A stretch of DNA of 64,000 nucleotides from Aquimarina spinulae. GTDB taxonomy: Bacteria > Bacteroidota > Bacteroidia > Flavobacteriales > Flavobacteriaceae. The notes under the pieces were generated by a model. It had not been told where the DNA came from. It did no database searches and saw only the letters and a program-made list of their open reading frames with translations. Of the stretch, positions 54,969 to 64,000 are shown piece after piece; the first letter of the stretch is position 1, and the number at the start of each line of letters is the position of its first letter. A program made the translations under genes and the position numbers. The DNA is taken from NCBI RefSeq assembly GCF_943373825.1, contig NZ_CALSBP010000001.1, positions 744,001-808,000 of the forward strand, given 5' to 3'.

Positions 54969-55683
54969 AGTAATAGCCCTGATTGCATATTGTTGTTTTC
55001 ATTTTAGTGGATATGCTCAAAATGAAACCTCAAGTAAATGCAGAGATAGAATTTTAGAATATCTGGATGGTATGCAGGAAGTAATATCTCCAAAGAAAGG
55101 ACAGGTGTATTATATGAAATATAGTACGAATACAACTTTTTTTAAAAAGTATAACCTTCCTGTTTCTTCTACCAAAAGTGAAATGCTTATCGCAGAGTAT
55201 AAAATCTTTATGGACGATGAAAACATGAAGATATATGGAGATGATAAGGAAATGTTTGTGGTTTTGCCTAAAATTGGAAAGATATACTGGAATGATTCTG
55301 ATCCAAGGTTATTTACAGATAATAATGCACAACAAAAATTTTTAGAAATAGAGAGAGCACTTTTAAAATCAATAAGCACGATTGATTGTGCAACTAATGG
55401 TAATAAACAGCATATTACCATAATACCCAATAAAGATTTTGAAAAAAAATCAGGATTAATACGACAGGTTTTAGAATATGATGTGAATCAAAAACGAGTT
55501 ACAAAAGTCGAAAATCGATTTAATGAAAAAAGTAAGATCAAAAAGCAGATCGTACACTATGAGATTATTGACTACAAGAGCTCTAAAAAAATCAAAAAAC
55601 CTTTGGAGTACATTTTTAATGGAACAGAATTAAAGAGAGCTTACAAGAATTTTGAAATTATAGATAACAGAAAAAATAAATGA
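54955..55683 (+). CDS. Exported protein, unknown, possibly LolA-like
   Basis: 242 residues, signal peptide about 1-21 (cleaved after SGYAQ). The mature part is beta-rich (FMDDENMKIYGDDKEMFVVL, RQVLEYDVNQKRVTK...), which reminds me of the LolA/LolB fold, but I see no diagnostic residue. Two cysteines, C29 and one near residue 145. It overlaps the Rhs-like gene by 14 bp. A carrier role for the operon products is a guess. Confidence 0.65.
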   Translation: MKEFKVIALIAYCCFHFSGYAQNETSSKCRDRILEYLDGMQEVISPKKGQVYYMKYSTNTTFFKKYNLPVSSTKSEMLIAEYKIFMDDENMKIYGDDKEMFVVLPKIGKIYWNDSDPRLFTDNNAQQKFLEIERALLKSISTIDCATNGNKQHITIIPNKDFEKKSGLIRQVLEYDVNQKRVTKVENRFNEKSKIKKQIVHYEIIDYKSSKKIKKPLEYIFNGTELKRAYKNFEIIDNRKNK

Positions 55684-55691
55684 TGTTTTGT

Positions 55692-55733
55692 ACACTAAAA
55701 AATCACCGAAATGAAATGTCATTTTTTAGTATA
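55692..55733 (+). terminator. Possible attenuating hairpin within the operon
   Basis: CACTAAAAAAT...ATTTTTTAGTA forms a long AT-only stem after the gene at 54955. It may lower downstream expression rather than end it. Confidence 0.35.
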
Positions 55734-55771
55734 TCAATCCTATCGGACAACTTTAAAAATAAAATTTACAG

Positions 55772-58700
55772 ATGAAAATTAATTGGTCACTCACAAGAAT
55801 CATCTTTTTACTTTTTCTAGCTAGCGGTACATTGTTTTCGCAAGATAAAGGGGTATACTTAGATAATGTTATGTTAAGTATTCCTGGCGCAGGAGAATCA
55901 ACTTCGGGTAATTTAAGTTTTATTACTCCGTGTTCTACTTTTAATGTTAATGAAGGAAAAGTATGGGTCAAAATTGACCTGGGAGAAAATTACGAATTTG
56001 GATATGATAATTTCGGAGTTCCGTTTGAAATAGGAATGGATCTCGAAATAAAAGTCCTTACAGACAACCCGAGTATTGATCCGGCAATATCATTTAAAGT
56101 TGAATTGAATAATAACAAACCAGAAAGTGTCGTTTTTCTCGACCTTAACCAATATATAGATACTGCTAATAATAGTACAGGACTTTCTTATCTCGGAAAT
56201 AAAATTAGTGGAGTTAGAGCTACCATTAGTAACCTTACAAATACTGCAGTTACCATTAATACAGCAACAGAGTTAAATGTTGGTCTAAATTATGAAATGA
56301 ATTATGGTATTGATGTAAGTGCAAATACGGTAAGTAATTTAACAAAAACAGCCGTAGCCAATAGCAAAGCAATAGTATTTAATTGGGCAGATAGTTGTAA
56401 TGCTCCGGGGTACGAATTTCAGATTATTAGATTATTTAACACTGATCCGGCAACATCATCTGATCAAGGAACAATAACTACAACTATTGATTGGAGTAAG
56501 GCATTATCATTACATGTAGATGGAGCAACAACTTCTATTGATCTCACAATGGGAGAAGGGCAAGGATATTATGCATGGCGAGTTAGACCTATAGGATCAT
56601 ATTACGAAAATGGAATTGGTAATAATAAAAACTGGGGGAGTTGGAATGCTTTAGATTATACAGCATGTACTTCTTGCCTATTTACACCTTCAACAAACTC
56701 TAATCAAGTATTCTTTTTTACAGATGTCGATGATCAACAAAATTACCAGTACAGTAGAGTTTTTACAGAAAATAACAAAGTAAGTGAGCAAGTGACCTAT
56801 GCTACATCTTTAAATCAAGTCAAACAAACACAACGATATATACCCTCAAAAGATTATAAGGTAATTACACAGACCATTCTGGATAACTCAGGAAGACCTA
56901 CTATAAATACATTACCGGTACCAATTGTGGGAGAGAAGATAAGTAATTATAAAGAAGGTTTTGTACAGACGAGTAAAAGTCTATACAAAGCTAAGGATTT
57001 TGATGAAGAGGATAATTATAGTGCTCCGGCAATGATAGATGCTACTGGTGCTTTTGAATACTATTCTGGAGCCAATGCAGATAAAAGAATACCAGATGCA
57101 GAAGGATATCCGTTTACCAGAGTTATTTTTAGTAATGATGGTACTGATCGTGTTGTTGAACAATCAGGTGTTGGAAAAACACATATGATAGGTAATATAG
57201 CAGATGGAAAAACAAGAACTACAAGAACTTTATACTCTACACCTACAGAGGATGAGTTGGTAAAGTTGTTTGGAGATGAAGCGCCTAATCATCAGGATGT
57301 TGCAAAAATTATAACCGTCGATCCCAATAGTACAAGATCGGTTTCTTATATCACTAAAGAAGGAAATACAATTGCTACAGGACTTACTTTTAGTGAAGAT
57401 GATACTGTGTTAGATAGTGTAAAAGATACAAATCCAGATAACACAGTTAAAGGGGTAACCGATAGAATCACTAATAATATAAAAACATCAACAGGTTTTT
57501 TAGCATCTAAACGTGTTACCATTTTAGAAGATGGAACAGATGTAAATATAAGTTATACAATTGCAAGACCTGTATTAGATGGGTTATGCCATAATTTAGA
57601 ATTAGATTTGGACTACAGCCTAAAAATAGAAGTTTTTGATATAGGTACAGGAAATGTAGTACATAATTTTGAACAACCAACCTTAAAAGATTTAACAGAT
57701 ACAACAAATGATGGTATAGATAATGTTACTGTAGATTTCGGAAATGTAATTTTAAATACAGGTACATATTATATTCAAAAAACATTAGTGCCTAGTGACT
57801 CTATAAAGCTTGATTTGGTTAATGCAGAGGATAGTATTAATAAACTTATAAAACCATTTTTTGATTGGATTGTTGATTTTTCTAATGAAGTAGATTGCGA
57901 AGAAGAAATGGAATATCTATATAATGATATTTTCCATTTCGGTAAACTAGTGTATAATAAACAACTCGCAGCAAATATCGTTACCGATGCTACTACAGGA
58001 AGAAGAATCGCTACTGTTAATTTTGATTGCTTAGGGTGCTCTGACGAAAAAATAAGTTTTACGAGTAAAGACCCTAATGATCCTGAAGCAGATGACGAAT
58101 TTTTAGATTATTATATTGGTAGAGAAGATCAATATAAAATTACAGTATATTATTTTGATCCTAGTGGTGATTTAAAAGCTTTTAATTATGATACCGATAC
58201 TTCGATTGAGGGACGAAGACCTGTAAAAGTTGGATTTGAAACACCATGTTGTCAGTTTCAGGTACCTATAATATTTACACCACCTTTCCGTACTCCAATT
58301 CCACCAGCTTTAGAAGCATATCGAAATAATAAACAGTTAGATGATCAGGTAGTAGAATCTATCTCCTACTTTGGGACAGGAGCAACTCCGTTAACCACTC
58401 CAAATCCAGATAACCATATAAATCCAAATCCAAATTTCTTATTAGATACAGAAAACAATTTCACTTATGAAAAACTAAGCGATGGTTCGGTAACTCTTAA
58501 GAATACAGACGTTTATCCTATTGATTTTGAGGGGTATGCTATTTCTATGCTTTACGAATGTAAAAGTGCAGTAAATACTGGGTATACAAGAGAAAAAGCA
58601 GCAGAAGAAATTTATGCGCAATTAGTAGGATGGCAAAGACCGGGGGTATTTAATCAAATGGTCTATCATATGGCTACAGATCAATATGGTGATCAGGATT

Positions 58701-60790
58701 GCCCTAAAGAAGAAGAAGATATCCCTAATCATCCGGTTCCAAATGGAAACTATGAATCCTGTGATTACCCAAAACCTAAAGTGATATTGCCTGGATCGCA
58801 GTACTCTGCACAAGAACTGGCAGAATGCTGGGAGCCTATCGTAATAGAACTGGTAAATAAATTATGTGTTGGTGATTATGATCTGGATTCAAATGAAGAA
58901 AATAATGTAGCAGATAGTTATGACACAAGAGGTGGCGATAGTAAAAGGCATTTAAGAAAAAACATAAAAAACTTTATTGTACGATGGATCGCAAAGCGTA
59001 AACTAGTAAGAAGAATAAGAAGACAAAATGTAAGTACCAATGGTGTTGCTCAGGATAAGGCAGAGGCAGAATTAGGTAGTGTGATATATAAATTTTTTGA
59101 ATGTACAGGTTACAAATTTGGAGATATCATAAATGAAGTACCTAAAGACAGAGCTCCCAAAGCCAATTTTGCAGTATTTCAACCCGATTTCGATACGTTG
59201 GTGAATTCAAAAACCAATCTAAAATATACAAAATATGATCGAAAAAGGCTAACGGGCCTTATAGGGGAATGGTTAGACCTTTTTGATTCGGAAACAAGAG
59301 AACATTATTATAATATTAAAGATCCTGTGTATGCTTTTAAGTATTTTGAATATAAAGAAGGAACATTCCCTATTCTTGAAGCAGAAACCTGTTTTAGAGA
59401 TCCTAACATTTGTATAGAAGAGGTAGTTAATGAAACAACAGGAGAAATTGAAGAAAAAGAGTTCGGTTGCTGTGGTGAATATCCCGATGGAACTCCGATC
59501 CCCTGTAACTTTTGTGATGTAGGATATATACAGTGTGAGCAAACTTCAAAAGATTGGAATTGTGATCAACGTCTTACCTTTTATAACCTGGTAAAAGATT
59601 TTAAAGAAGAAGTGGTGCCCGATGTAGTACCTGTTAATTGCGAAAATTATTTTGAAGCAACAAGTTATGTGTTAAATCCAGATTTTGAGAAAGAAACAGG
59701 TTTCATATTAACTTTTACCAGTGCAGATGTGTTACCGGGAACATTATCTGGATTAGAATTTTTATCAGCAGATTTATTTGCAGAAAACGGAGGGTATATC
59801 ACTAATAGTTTTGCAGATATGCCACCGATTCCTCAAGATAGATGGTTTATTGATCTGGCAGGTGAACCGCAAGCTACCGGAGTTAGTATGATTGAAAATG
59901 AAGTTTCATTATTGATGAAGGAATGTAATGAAAATTGTGATGACAAACGAGATTTTTTTAGGCAAAACTTAATACAACTGTTTGAAGATAGATGCTATGT
60001 AATCGGCAAATGTAAAATCGATCCTAATGATAATATAGTACCTGAAGAAGATATTGATGCATTGGTAGAGCAAATTGTGCAACAATGTAAAAAACAATGC
60101 GAGATAGATACCTACGCTTGTATTGATGAAACATGTAGGCTTCTAGGAGCACCTACGCGAGTAGATAGATCAGATCCTAATGCTATTTCTAAGTATACTA
60201 TAGATCTTAGTTTTCCAGAGTTAGGAGTATCTGGACCTGTAGTTGCTGGATTGTCTACCAGAGAAGCACAGAAATTAAAATATTTTGATCCGTTAACAGG
60301 GGTAACAACTCAAACAAACGAATCTCCTATAGAAGAAAACCTCTCTAGTGGATTGATTAAATATTCATATAACACATCGGCATATCCTTTTGTAACGATT
60401 TGGGATATTAGACAATCGCTTACCTATGCGCAATCTACCAGATCAAAACAAGCATTAGAATGGACAGTGAAATTAGATATCCCTAGTAAATGTGATAGCA
60501 AAGGAAATTATAATCCGGATTTGACATATGATACAAATAATCTACCTGTTGAACCCGTATATGTTTATAATAGAGAAAGCAAAAAATGGGAACTACAATC
60601 CTTTGGGATATGTACAGATCAGGCAGATTATATTACTCGTCAAAATCCAGATGGGCCTGGAGATACTTTTGTAGATAGAGATAAATATATCAAGACCACC
60701 AAAAAACCATTTTCTCCTTCTGATCCCGATTTCGATCCGGTAGAGTCACCAAAAACAGGAATAAACGTGGTCATTGATCCTAACAACTAA
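55772..60790 (+). CDS. Very large cysteine-rich secreted protein, Rhs-associated type
   Basis: 1672 residues, signal peptide about 1-24 (FSQ). Residues about 320-530 match a segment I associate with Bacteroidota Rhs-type proteins: YSRVFTENNKVSEQV, LDNSGRPTINTLPVP, IPDAEGYPFTRVIFSNDGTDR and STRSVSYITKEGN. The second half has many cysteines, often in C-x2-C or C-x3-C pairs (CLGC, CNFC, CENYF, CNENC, CKKQC, CIDETC), which suggests disulfide-stabilised folding outside the cytoplasm. A basic stretch (RKNIKNFIVRWIAKRKLVRRIRRQN) lies near residue 1065-1090. No C-terminal sorting domain or toxin domain seen. Function unknown. Confidence 0.75.
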   Translation: MKINWSLTRIIFLLFLASGTLFSQDKGVYLDNVMLSIPGAGESTSGNLSFITPCSTFNVNEGKVWVKIDLGENYEFGYDNFGVPFEIGMDLEIKVLTDNPSIDPAISFKVELNNNKPESVVFLDLNQYIDTANNSTGLSYLGNKISGVRATISNLTNTAVTINTATELNVGLNYEMNYGIDVSANTVSNLTKTAVANSKAIVFNWADSCNAPGYEFQIIRLFNTDPATSSDQGTITTTIDWSKALSLHVDGATTSIDLTMGEGQGYYAWRVRPIGSYYENGIGNNKNWGSWNALDYTACTSCLFTPSTNSNQVFFFTDVDDQQNYQYSRVFTENNKVSEQVTYATSLNQVKQTQRYIPSKDYKVITQTILDNSGRPTINTLPVPIVGEKISNYKEGFVQTSKSLYKAKDFDEEDNYSAPAMIDATGAFEYYSGANADKRIPDAEGYPFTRVIFSNDGTDRVVEQSGVGKTHMIGNIADGKTRTTRTLYSTPTEDELVKLFGDEAPNHQDVAKIITVDPNSTRSVSYITKEGNTIATGLTFSEDDTVLDSVKDTNPDNTVKGVTDRITNNIKTSTGFLASKRVTILEDGTDVNISYTIARPVLDGLCHNLELDLDYSLKIEVFDIGTGNVVHNFEQPTLKDLTDTTNDGIDNVTVDFGNVILNTGTYYIQKTLVPSDSIKLDLVNAEDSINKLIKPFFDWIVDFSNEVDCEEEMEYLYNDIFHFGKLVYNKQLAANIVTDATTGRRIATVNFDCLGCSDEKISFTSKDPNDPEADDEFLDYYIGREDQYKITVYYFDPSGDLKAFNYDTDTSIEGRRPVKVGFETPCCQFQVPIIFTPPFRTPIPPALEAYRNNKQLDDQVVESISYFGTGATPLTTPNPDNHINPNPNFLLDTENNFTYEKLSDGSVTLKNTDVYPIDFEGYAISMLYECKSAVNTGYTREKAAEEIYAQLVGWQRPGVFNQMVYHMATDQYGDQDCPKEEEDIPNHPVPNGNYESCDYPKPKVILPGSQYSAQELAECWEPIVIELVNKLCVGDYDLDSNEENNVADSYDTRGGDSKRHLRKNIKNFIVRWIAKRKLVRRIRRQNVSTNGVAQDKAEAELGSVIYKFFECTGYKFGDIINEVPKDRAPKANFAVFQPDFDTLVNSKTNLKYTKYDRKRLTGLIGEWLDLFDSETREHYYNIKDPVYAFKYFEYKEGTFPILEAETCFRDPNICIEEVVNETTGEIEEKEFGCCGEYPDGTPIPCNFCDVGYIQCEQTSKDWNCDQRLTFYNLVKDFKEEVVPDVVPVNCENYFEATSYVLNPDFEKETGFILTFTSADVLPGTLSGLEFLSADLFAENGGYITNSFADMPPIPQDRWFIDLAGEPQATGVSMIENEVSLLMKECNENCDDKRDFFRQNLIQLFEDRCYVIGKCKIDPNDNIVPEEDIDALVEQIVQQCKKQCEIDTYACIDETCRLLGAPTRVDRSDPNAISKYTIDLSFPELGVSGPVVAGLSTREAQKLKYFDPLTGVTTQTNESPIEENLSSGLIKYSYNTSAYPFVTIWDIRQSLTYAQSTRSKQALEWTVKLDIPSKCDSKGNYNPDLTYDTNNLPVEPVYVYNRESKKWELQSFGICTDQADYITRQNPDGPGDTFVDRDKYIKTTKKPFSPSDPDFDPVESPKTGINVVIDPNN

Positions 60791-60803
60791 ACCTATAGCA
60801 ACG

Positions 60804-61211
60804 ATGAAAAATAGAATCAAACATAGTATGATCCTGATTTTTGGGATGTTTTGTACGACACTTTTTTATGCGCAACAAAATACATTTGACTTTGAGGTTT
60901 ATGAAAAAGAAAAAAATGTATTTGAAATCTCACTTCAGTTTTATGAAGCTGTAAATGTAAAGTTCATTCAGATAGATTTAATTGAAGATGGACATGTGCT
61001 AGATAACCAAGAAGCAATATTGAATAGGAAATCAGATAAAAATTTCTATTTGTTTTATAATCAAGAAGAAACCTTAGTCTATTTAGATGATCTAAAAATG
61101 ATCATAGAAAAGAAATGGGGTAAAGCAAAACCGAAATCTATAGCTCTGGAAGTTCGACTTTTAAATAACGAATTTCAGCTAATCACCAAGAACCGTAAAC
61201 AAATCAGATAA
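60804..61211 (+). CDS. Small exported protein, unknown function
   Basis: I start at the Met of MKNRIKH, 13 bp after the large gene; an upstream ATG at 60774 would overlap that gene and push the signal peptide inward. 135 residues, signal peptide about 1-24 (YAQ). The mature part is beta-rich and charged, with no motif I know. Conserved position between two very large secreted proteins suggests an accessory role. Confidence 0.6.
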   Translation: MKNRIKHSMILIFGMFCTTLFYAQQNTFDFEVYEKEKNVFEISLQFYEAVNVKFIQIDLIEDGHVLDNQEAILNRKSDKNFYLFYNQEETLVYLDDLKMIIEKKWGKAKPKSIALEVRLLNNEFQLITKNRKQIR

Positions 61212-61231
61212 CCAACTCGAATACACACAAA

Positions 61232-64000
61232 ATGAAAAAAATATATACTGTACTTTTTCTGTTACTTAATGTAATAGGATATGCACAATCCAATGCTGAT
61301 TTGTTGATAGAAACATCTACCAATGCTGCATTGGTAGTTTGTGGAGATGAAGTAACTTTTACCATTAAGTTGACTAATAGAAGCAATGCTGTTTTATCCG
61401 GTATTATATATAATTCTACGTTACCGAATGGAATTACTTTGGTAAACTCGCAATATCCTAATGGTAATACAGCTAGTCAGATAAAGTTTTTAATACCAGA
61501 TATCCCGGCTAATGGAATTACCAATTTCACCTATACGGCAAAAGGAAACTGTACGTTACTAACTGAGTTTGATGCCGCAACACAAACTAATGAGACATTT
61601 GTTGTAAGAAATACAAATTCAGTCGCTTATAAGGTAAACGCGGGAGCAGAACAAACAGTAACAGGTACTTCAGAATCGTATAATGTTAATTTCCCAGAAT
61701 TATTTGTAAAGGTAAAAGATCAGGATGTTAATATACAGGTAGGTATATTAGAAAAAGATACCGATGGCTCTGTATTTAATAGAGAGATTGAAGTAAGTAA
61801 TAGTGGTCTTGGAGCTGTGAGTGAGTTTAGATTATATGTAGACTACGATGTCAATATTGATTTTAATGAACTTAAATTATCTACAGGTCAAGTATTGGTA
61901 CCGGTTGGCCCGGCTGTTACTTCTCCTTTAGGAACGGGATTACAGCGTTTAGAATATACGATTACTAATTTTTCAACAATAGGAAATGGTAATGCTGTTT
62001 TTGAACAAAATGAAAGATTGACATTTATTGATAATGTTTCCCTAAAGGCAGGGGATTGTTTTCCGTCTATGGCTACAAATTATACTGCGGTATATGGTTG
62101 TAATACTACATTTTGTGAAGCCGTAGATGATAAAGATGCGACTTCTGTAAATTATTTGAGTTTTGTTCAAGGATCTCCACGTTTCTTGACTGAAAGATCA
62201 ACTCTAGTAACAGGAGATTTATGTGGAACTCCTGCTAAACTAAGATTAAAATATACAAATGTAGGAAATGGTTCTAGTTTTACTACTGCAGATACTGCTT
62301 TTGATATATATTTAAGTGTTAGTAAAGATTTGGGGCCATATGAGTTATCAATAAATGGAATATCCTTAGGTAGAATAGAAGGTAATAATTATAACCATAA
62401 TTTTTACAAATTTTCAGATAACCCAGGCGGTATATTTTCATCTGATCCTGATGGTGTTGGTGTTGGTTTAGACGATATAGATAAAGATGGAGTTTATGAT
62501 GATTTACCAGTTGGAGCTTCATTCTTTATTGATGCTGAACTAAGCCTGACATGGGGACCGGATGAAAATATATCTTATGAAGCTCCTTTTATAACCCAGG
62601 TATACGGTAAAACTAATGATTGCGGATCAAATACTTTTGTTAATCAATATATGAGGTTAACTTTCCGGTCTACTGAAAACTCTGCTGCAAGCGCTGTTAT
62701 ACCAACTGAATTAGCAACGAATCAATCAGAAACATTAATCTTTAAAGTTAATTATCAAAGAATATTGGATTTCTTTCCAGATGATTTACTAAATCTACCT
62801 GAAAATTTTTATTCAAAAATTAAACTCCCCCAAAATTATGAAATTACTAATGTAGTATGGAAGGACAACCAAGGCGTTTCTAATGTAGTTTCAGCTAATC
62901 AAATAGGTACTGATCTATACGAAATTAAAGCTGGAGGTAAGAGTGGACAATATGAAGTTACTGTTACTGTTGGGTGTAGTGATAGTTTAGTAGAAACAAT
63001 AGAAGATATCGATTGGAATATGTATCTCGATATCTGTAACGATTATAATAGTCTTGAACTTGTTGAGATTGCTAATGTTTCATCATCAATTTTCACATCC
63101 TATGAAAGATGTACTACTGATCCAGGAGGAGGAGGAGGAGGTTCTTGTGATTTTGAAACCAATACATTTGAAGTTAATAGAAATACTTTTGGGTATGTAG
63201 ATAGGTATAATGGAAAACCATTTTATAAAGCAAATGAATTAAGCTCAATACCTAAAGTAAATGTTAACACTCCAGGAATAGAATTAGATGCCGCATATCC
63301 TCAAGATAAGATTCTTATTGAATCTACAGGGAATTTAAATGCTAGTAGTGGAGATTCTTATAATGAAATATCTTTCGAAATAGCTTTTAACCTTCCTGAT
63401 GGGGTAAATCAGAGTTTATTGTCTCATAGTGACGATGGGTTTTTAGTTATTGGGGGAGTGAACTATACTTTGACCAATCCTAATGTGTCAATTGATAATA
63501 GAAATAGAATTACTTATAAGTATTCAGTCCCAGTTAGCTCAATTTCATCTTCTGTATCGTTGGAAGTTAAAGATTTACAATTACAATTTAATAAAAAATC
63601 AACTATAGCATTAGAAAGAGGAGTGTACGACCTACCTGTGTTTAGGGGTAAGTTTTCTGGTAAAAAATCTGGCAGTGATGTAGATTGCGGGACTTCTAAA
63701 GGAGATACTTTTAAAATATTGATTCCATATGTAAATTATAGTTTTAGAGGGACAAATATTCTTGAATGCGATCTTCAACTACAATTATCAACAACATATC
63801 GAACTAATTCTGCAACAGGATCTGATGATTTTTTAAATGAGTATAGGCCACAGTCTTTTTTACAAAGTATGGATGTTACTTTACCTGATGGGTATAGATT
63901 GAATTTTGATAACCCCGGTGCTGTTTATTATGATTATGATTATAATTCAACAGATTACCCACTAAATGTTATTCAGCAATCTCCAGGTAAATTTACTATA
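61232..64000 (+). CDS. Secreted DUF11-type repeat protein (partial, runs off the window)
   Basis: Open from the ATG at 61232 to the window edge (923 residues visible, no stop). Signal peptide about 1-19 (GYAQ). Residues about 22-100 have the DUF11 pattern (a pairing of V-x-C-G-D-E-V-T-F-T-I-K-L-T-N-R-S with LPNGITLV); similar beta-sandwich blocks with IEVSNSGLGAVS and LRLKYTNVGNGSS follow near 185 and 350. A glycine run (DPGGGGGGSC) sits near residue 635. Such proteins are large exported surface or matrix proteins. It probably exceeds 1500 residues. The ribosome-binding region is A-rich, 20 bp after the preceding stop. Confidence 0.8.
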   Translation, partial: MKKIYTVLFLLLNVIGYAQSNADLLIETSTNAALVVCGDEVTFTIKLTNRSNAVLSGIIYNSTLPNGITLVNSQYPNGNTASQIKFLIPDIPANGITNFTYTAKGNCTLLTEFDAATQTNETFVVRNTNSVAYKVNAGAEQTVTGTSESYNVNFPELFVKVKDQDVNIQVGILEKDTDGSVFNREIEVSNSGLGAVSEFRLYVDYDVNIDFNELKLSTGQVLVPVGPAVTSPLGTGLQRLEYTITNFSTIGNGNAVFEQNERLTFIDNVSLKAGDCFPSMATNYTAVYGCNTTFCEAVDDKDATSVNYLSFVQGSPRFLTERSTLVTGDLCGTPAKLRLKYTNVGNGSSFTTADTAFDIYLSVSKDLGPYELSINGISLGRIEGNNYNHNFYKFSDNPGGIFSSDPDGVGVGLDDIDKDGVYDDLPVGASFFIDAELSLTWGPDENISYEAPFITQVYGKTNDCGSNTFVNQYMRLTFRSTENSAASAVIPTELATNQSETLIFKVNYQRILDFFPDDLLNLPENFYSKIKLPQNYEITNVVWKDNQGVSNVVSANQIGTDLYEIKAGGKSGQYEVTVTVGCSDSLVETIEDIDWNMYLDICNDYNSLELVEIANVSSSIFTSYERCTTDPGGGGGGSCDFETNTFEVNRNTFGYVDRYNGKPFYKANELSSIPKVNVNTPGIELDAAYPQDKILIESTGNLNASSGDSYNEISFEIAFNLPDGVNQSLLSHSDDGFLVIGGVNYTLTNPNVSIDNRNRITYKYSVPVSSISSSVSLEVKDLQLQFNKKSTIALERGVYDLPVFRGKFSGKKSGSDVDCGTSKGDTFKILIPYVNYSFRGTNILECDLQLQLSTTYRTNSATGSDDFLNEYRPQSFLQSMDVTLPDGYRLNFDNPGAVYYDYDYNSTDYPLNVIQQSPGKFTI

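Noticed and set aside
49359..60790. Classical Rhs toxin with variable C-terminal toxin and immunity gene
   Set aside because: I see no RHS core signature, no abrupt change to a toxin domain at either protein's end, and no small cytoplasmic immunity-like gene following.

Overview
The window is a low-GC chromosomal segment of a marine-type flavobacterium (Bacteroidota, Flavobacteriaceae). I would guess Aquimarina or a close relative, but that is inference. The grounds are AT-rich sequence, Bacteroidota-type promoters (TTTG, then TAnnTTTG) with few clear Shine-Dalgarno sites, and family-level signatures such as BshB1, fused ResB-CcsA, TPR hybrid kinases and very large secreted LRR, Rhs-like and DUF11 proteins.

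Layout. 1-4215: small accessory genes (end of a GNAT acetyltransferase, a phage-type Bro-N protein, two flavodoxin-like proteins, a DUF4332-like protein, two small membrane proteins). 4418-10190: tRNA-Ser, an M28 peptidase, tRNA-His, bshB1 with a trans-sulfuration enzyme, and a hybrid sensor kinase. 10470-18738: a core block on the plus strand with thiol-redox genes (AhpC-type peroxiredoxin, thioredoxin, DUF6952, Tpx) and envelope/division/cofactor genes (DgkA, FtsK, LolA, LptF/G-like permease, RibBA with a degenerate GTP cyclohydrolase half). 18755-21215: DegT-type aminotransferase, nitroreductase, thioesterase. 21236-26698: an Lrp/AsnC regulator diverging from a tight operon of homoserine dehydrogenase, aldehyde dehydrogenase, an unusually long trans-sulfuration-type PLP enzyme and an OsmC-like protein; a perfect inverted repeat lies between them. 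27059-29890: two tandemly duplicated subtilase lipoproteins. 30175-36676: NhaC antiporter, an intergenic pair of probable small RNA genes, CPBP protease homologue, RdgB, KdsC-like phosphatase, a DUF2520 protein and a di-haem cytochrome c lipoprotein. 36917-40102: CcsBA cytochrome c assembly protein.

40957-64000 (continuing beyond the edge) is the most unusual region: an operon-like run of eight plus-strand genes, nearly all exported. It comprises a 2400-residue LRR/Ig protein of five modules, a Skp/OmpH-like chaperone, a lipoprotein, a 1869-residue Rhs-like protein without the usual repeat core or toxin tip, a small exported protein, a 1672-residue cysteine-rich protein, another small exported protein, and a DUF11-type protein cut by the window end. 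Spacing (several overlaps, gaps mostly below 40 bp) suggests co-expression, and the chaperone gene suggests a dedicated route for carrying very large proteins through the periplasm. Function is unknown; a surface assembly for adhesion or contact with other cells is my inference.

No rRNA, CRISPR array, insertion sequence or complete prophage was seen.
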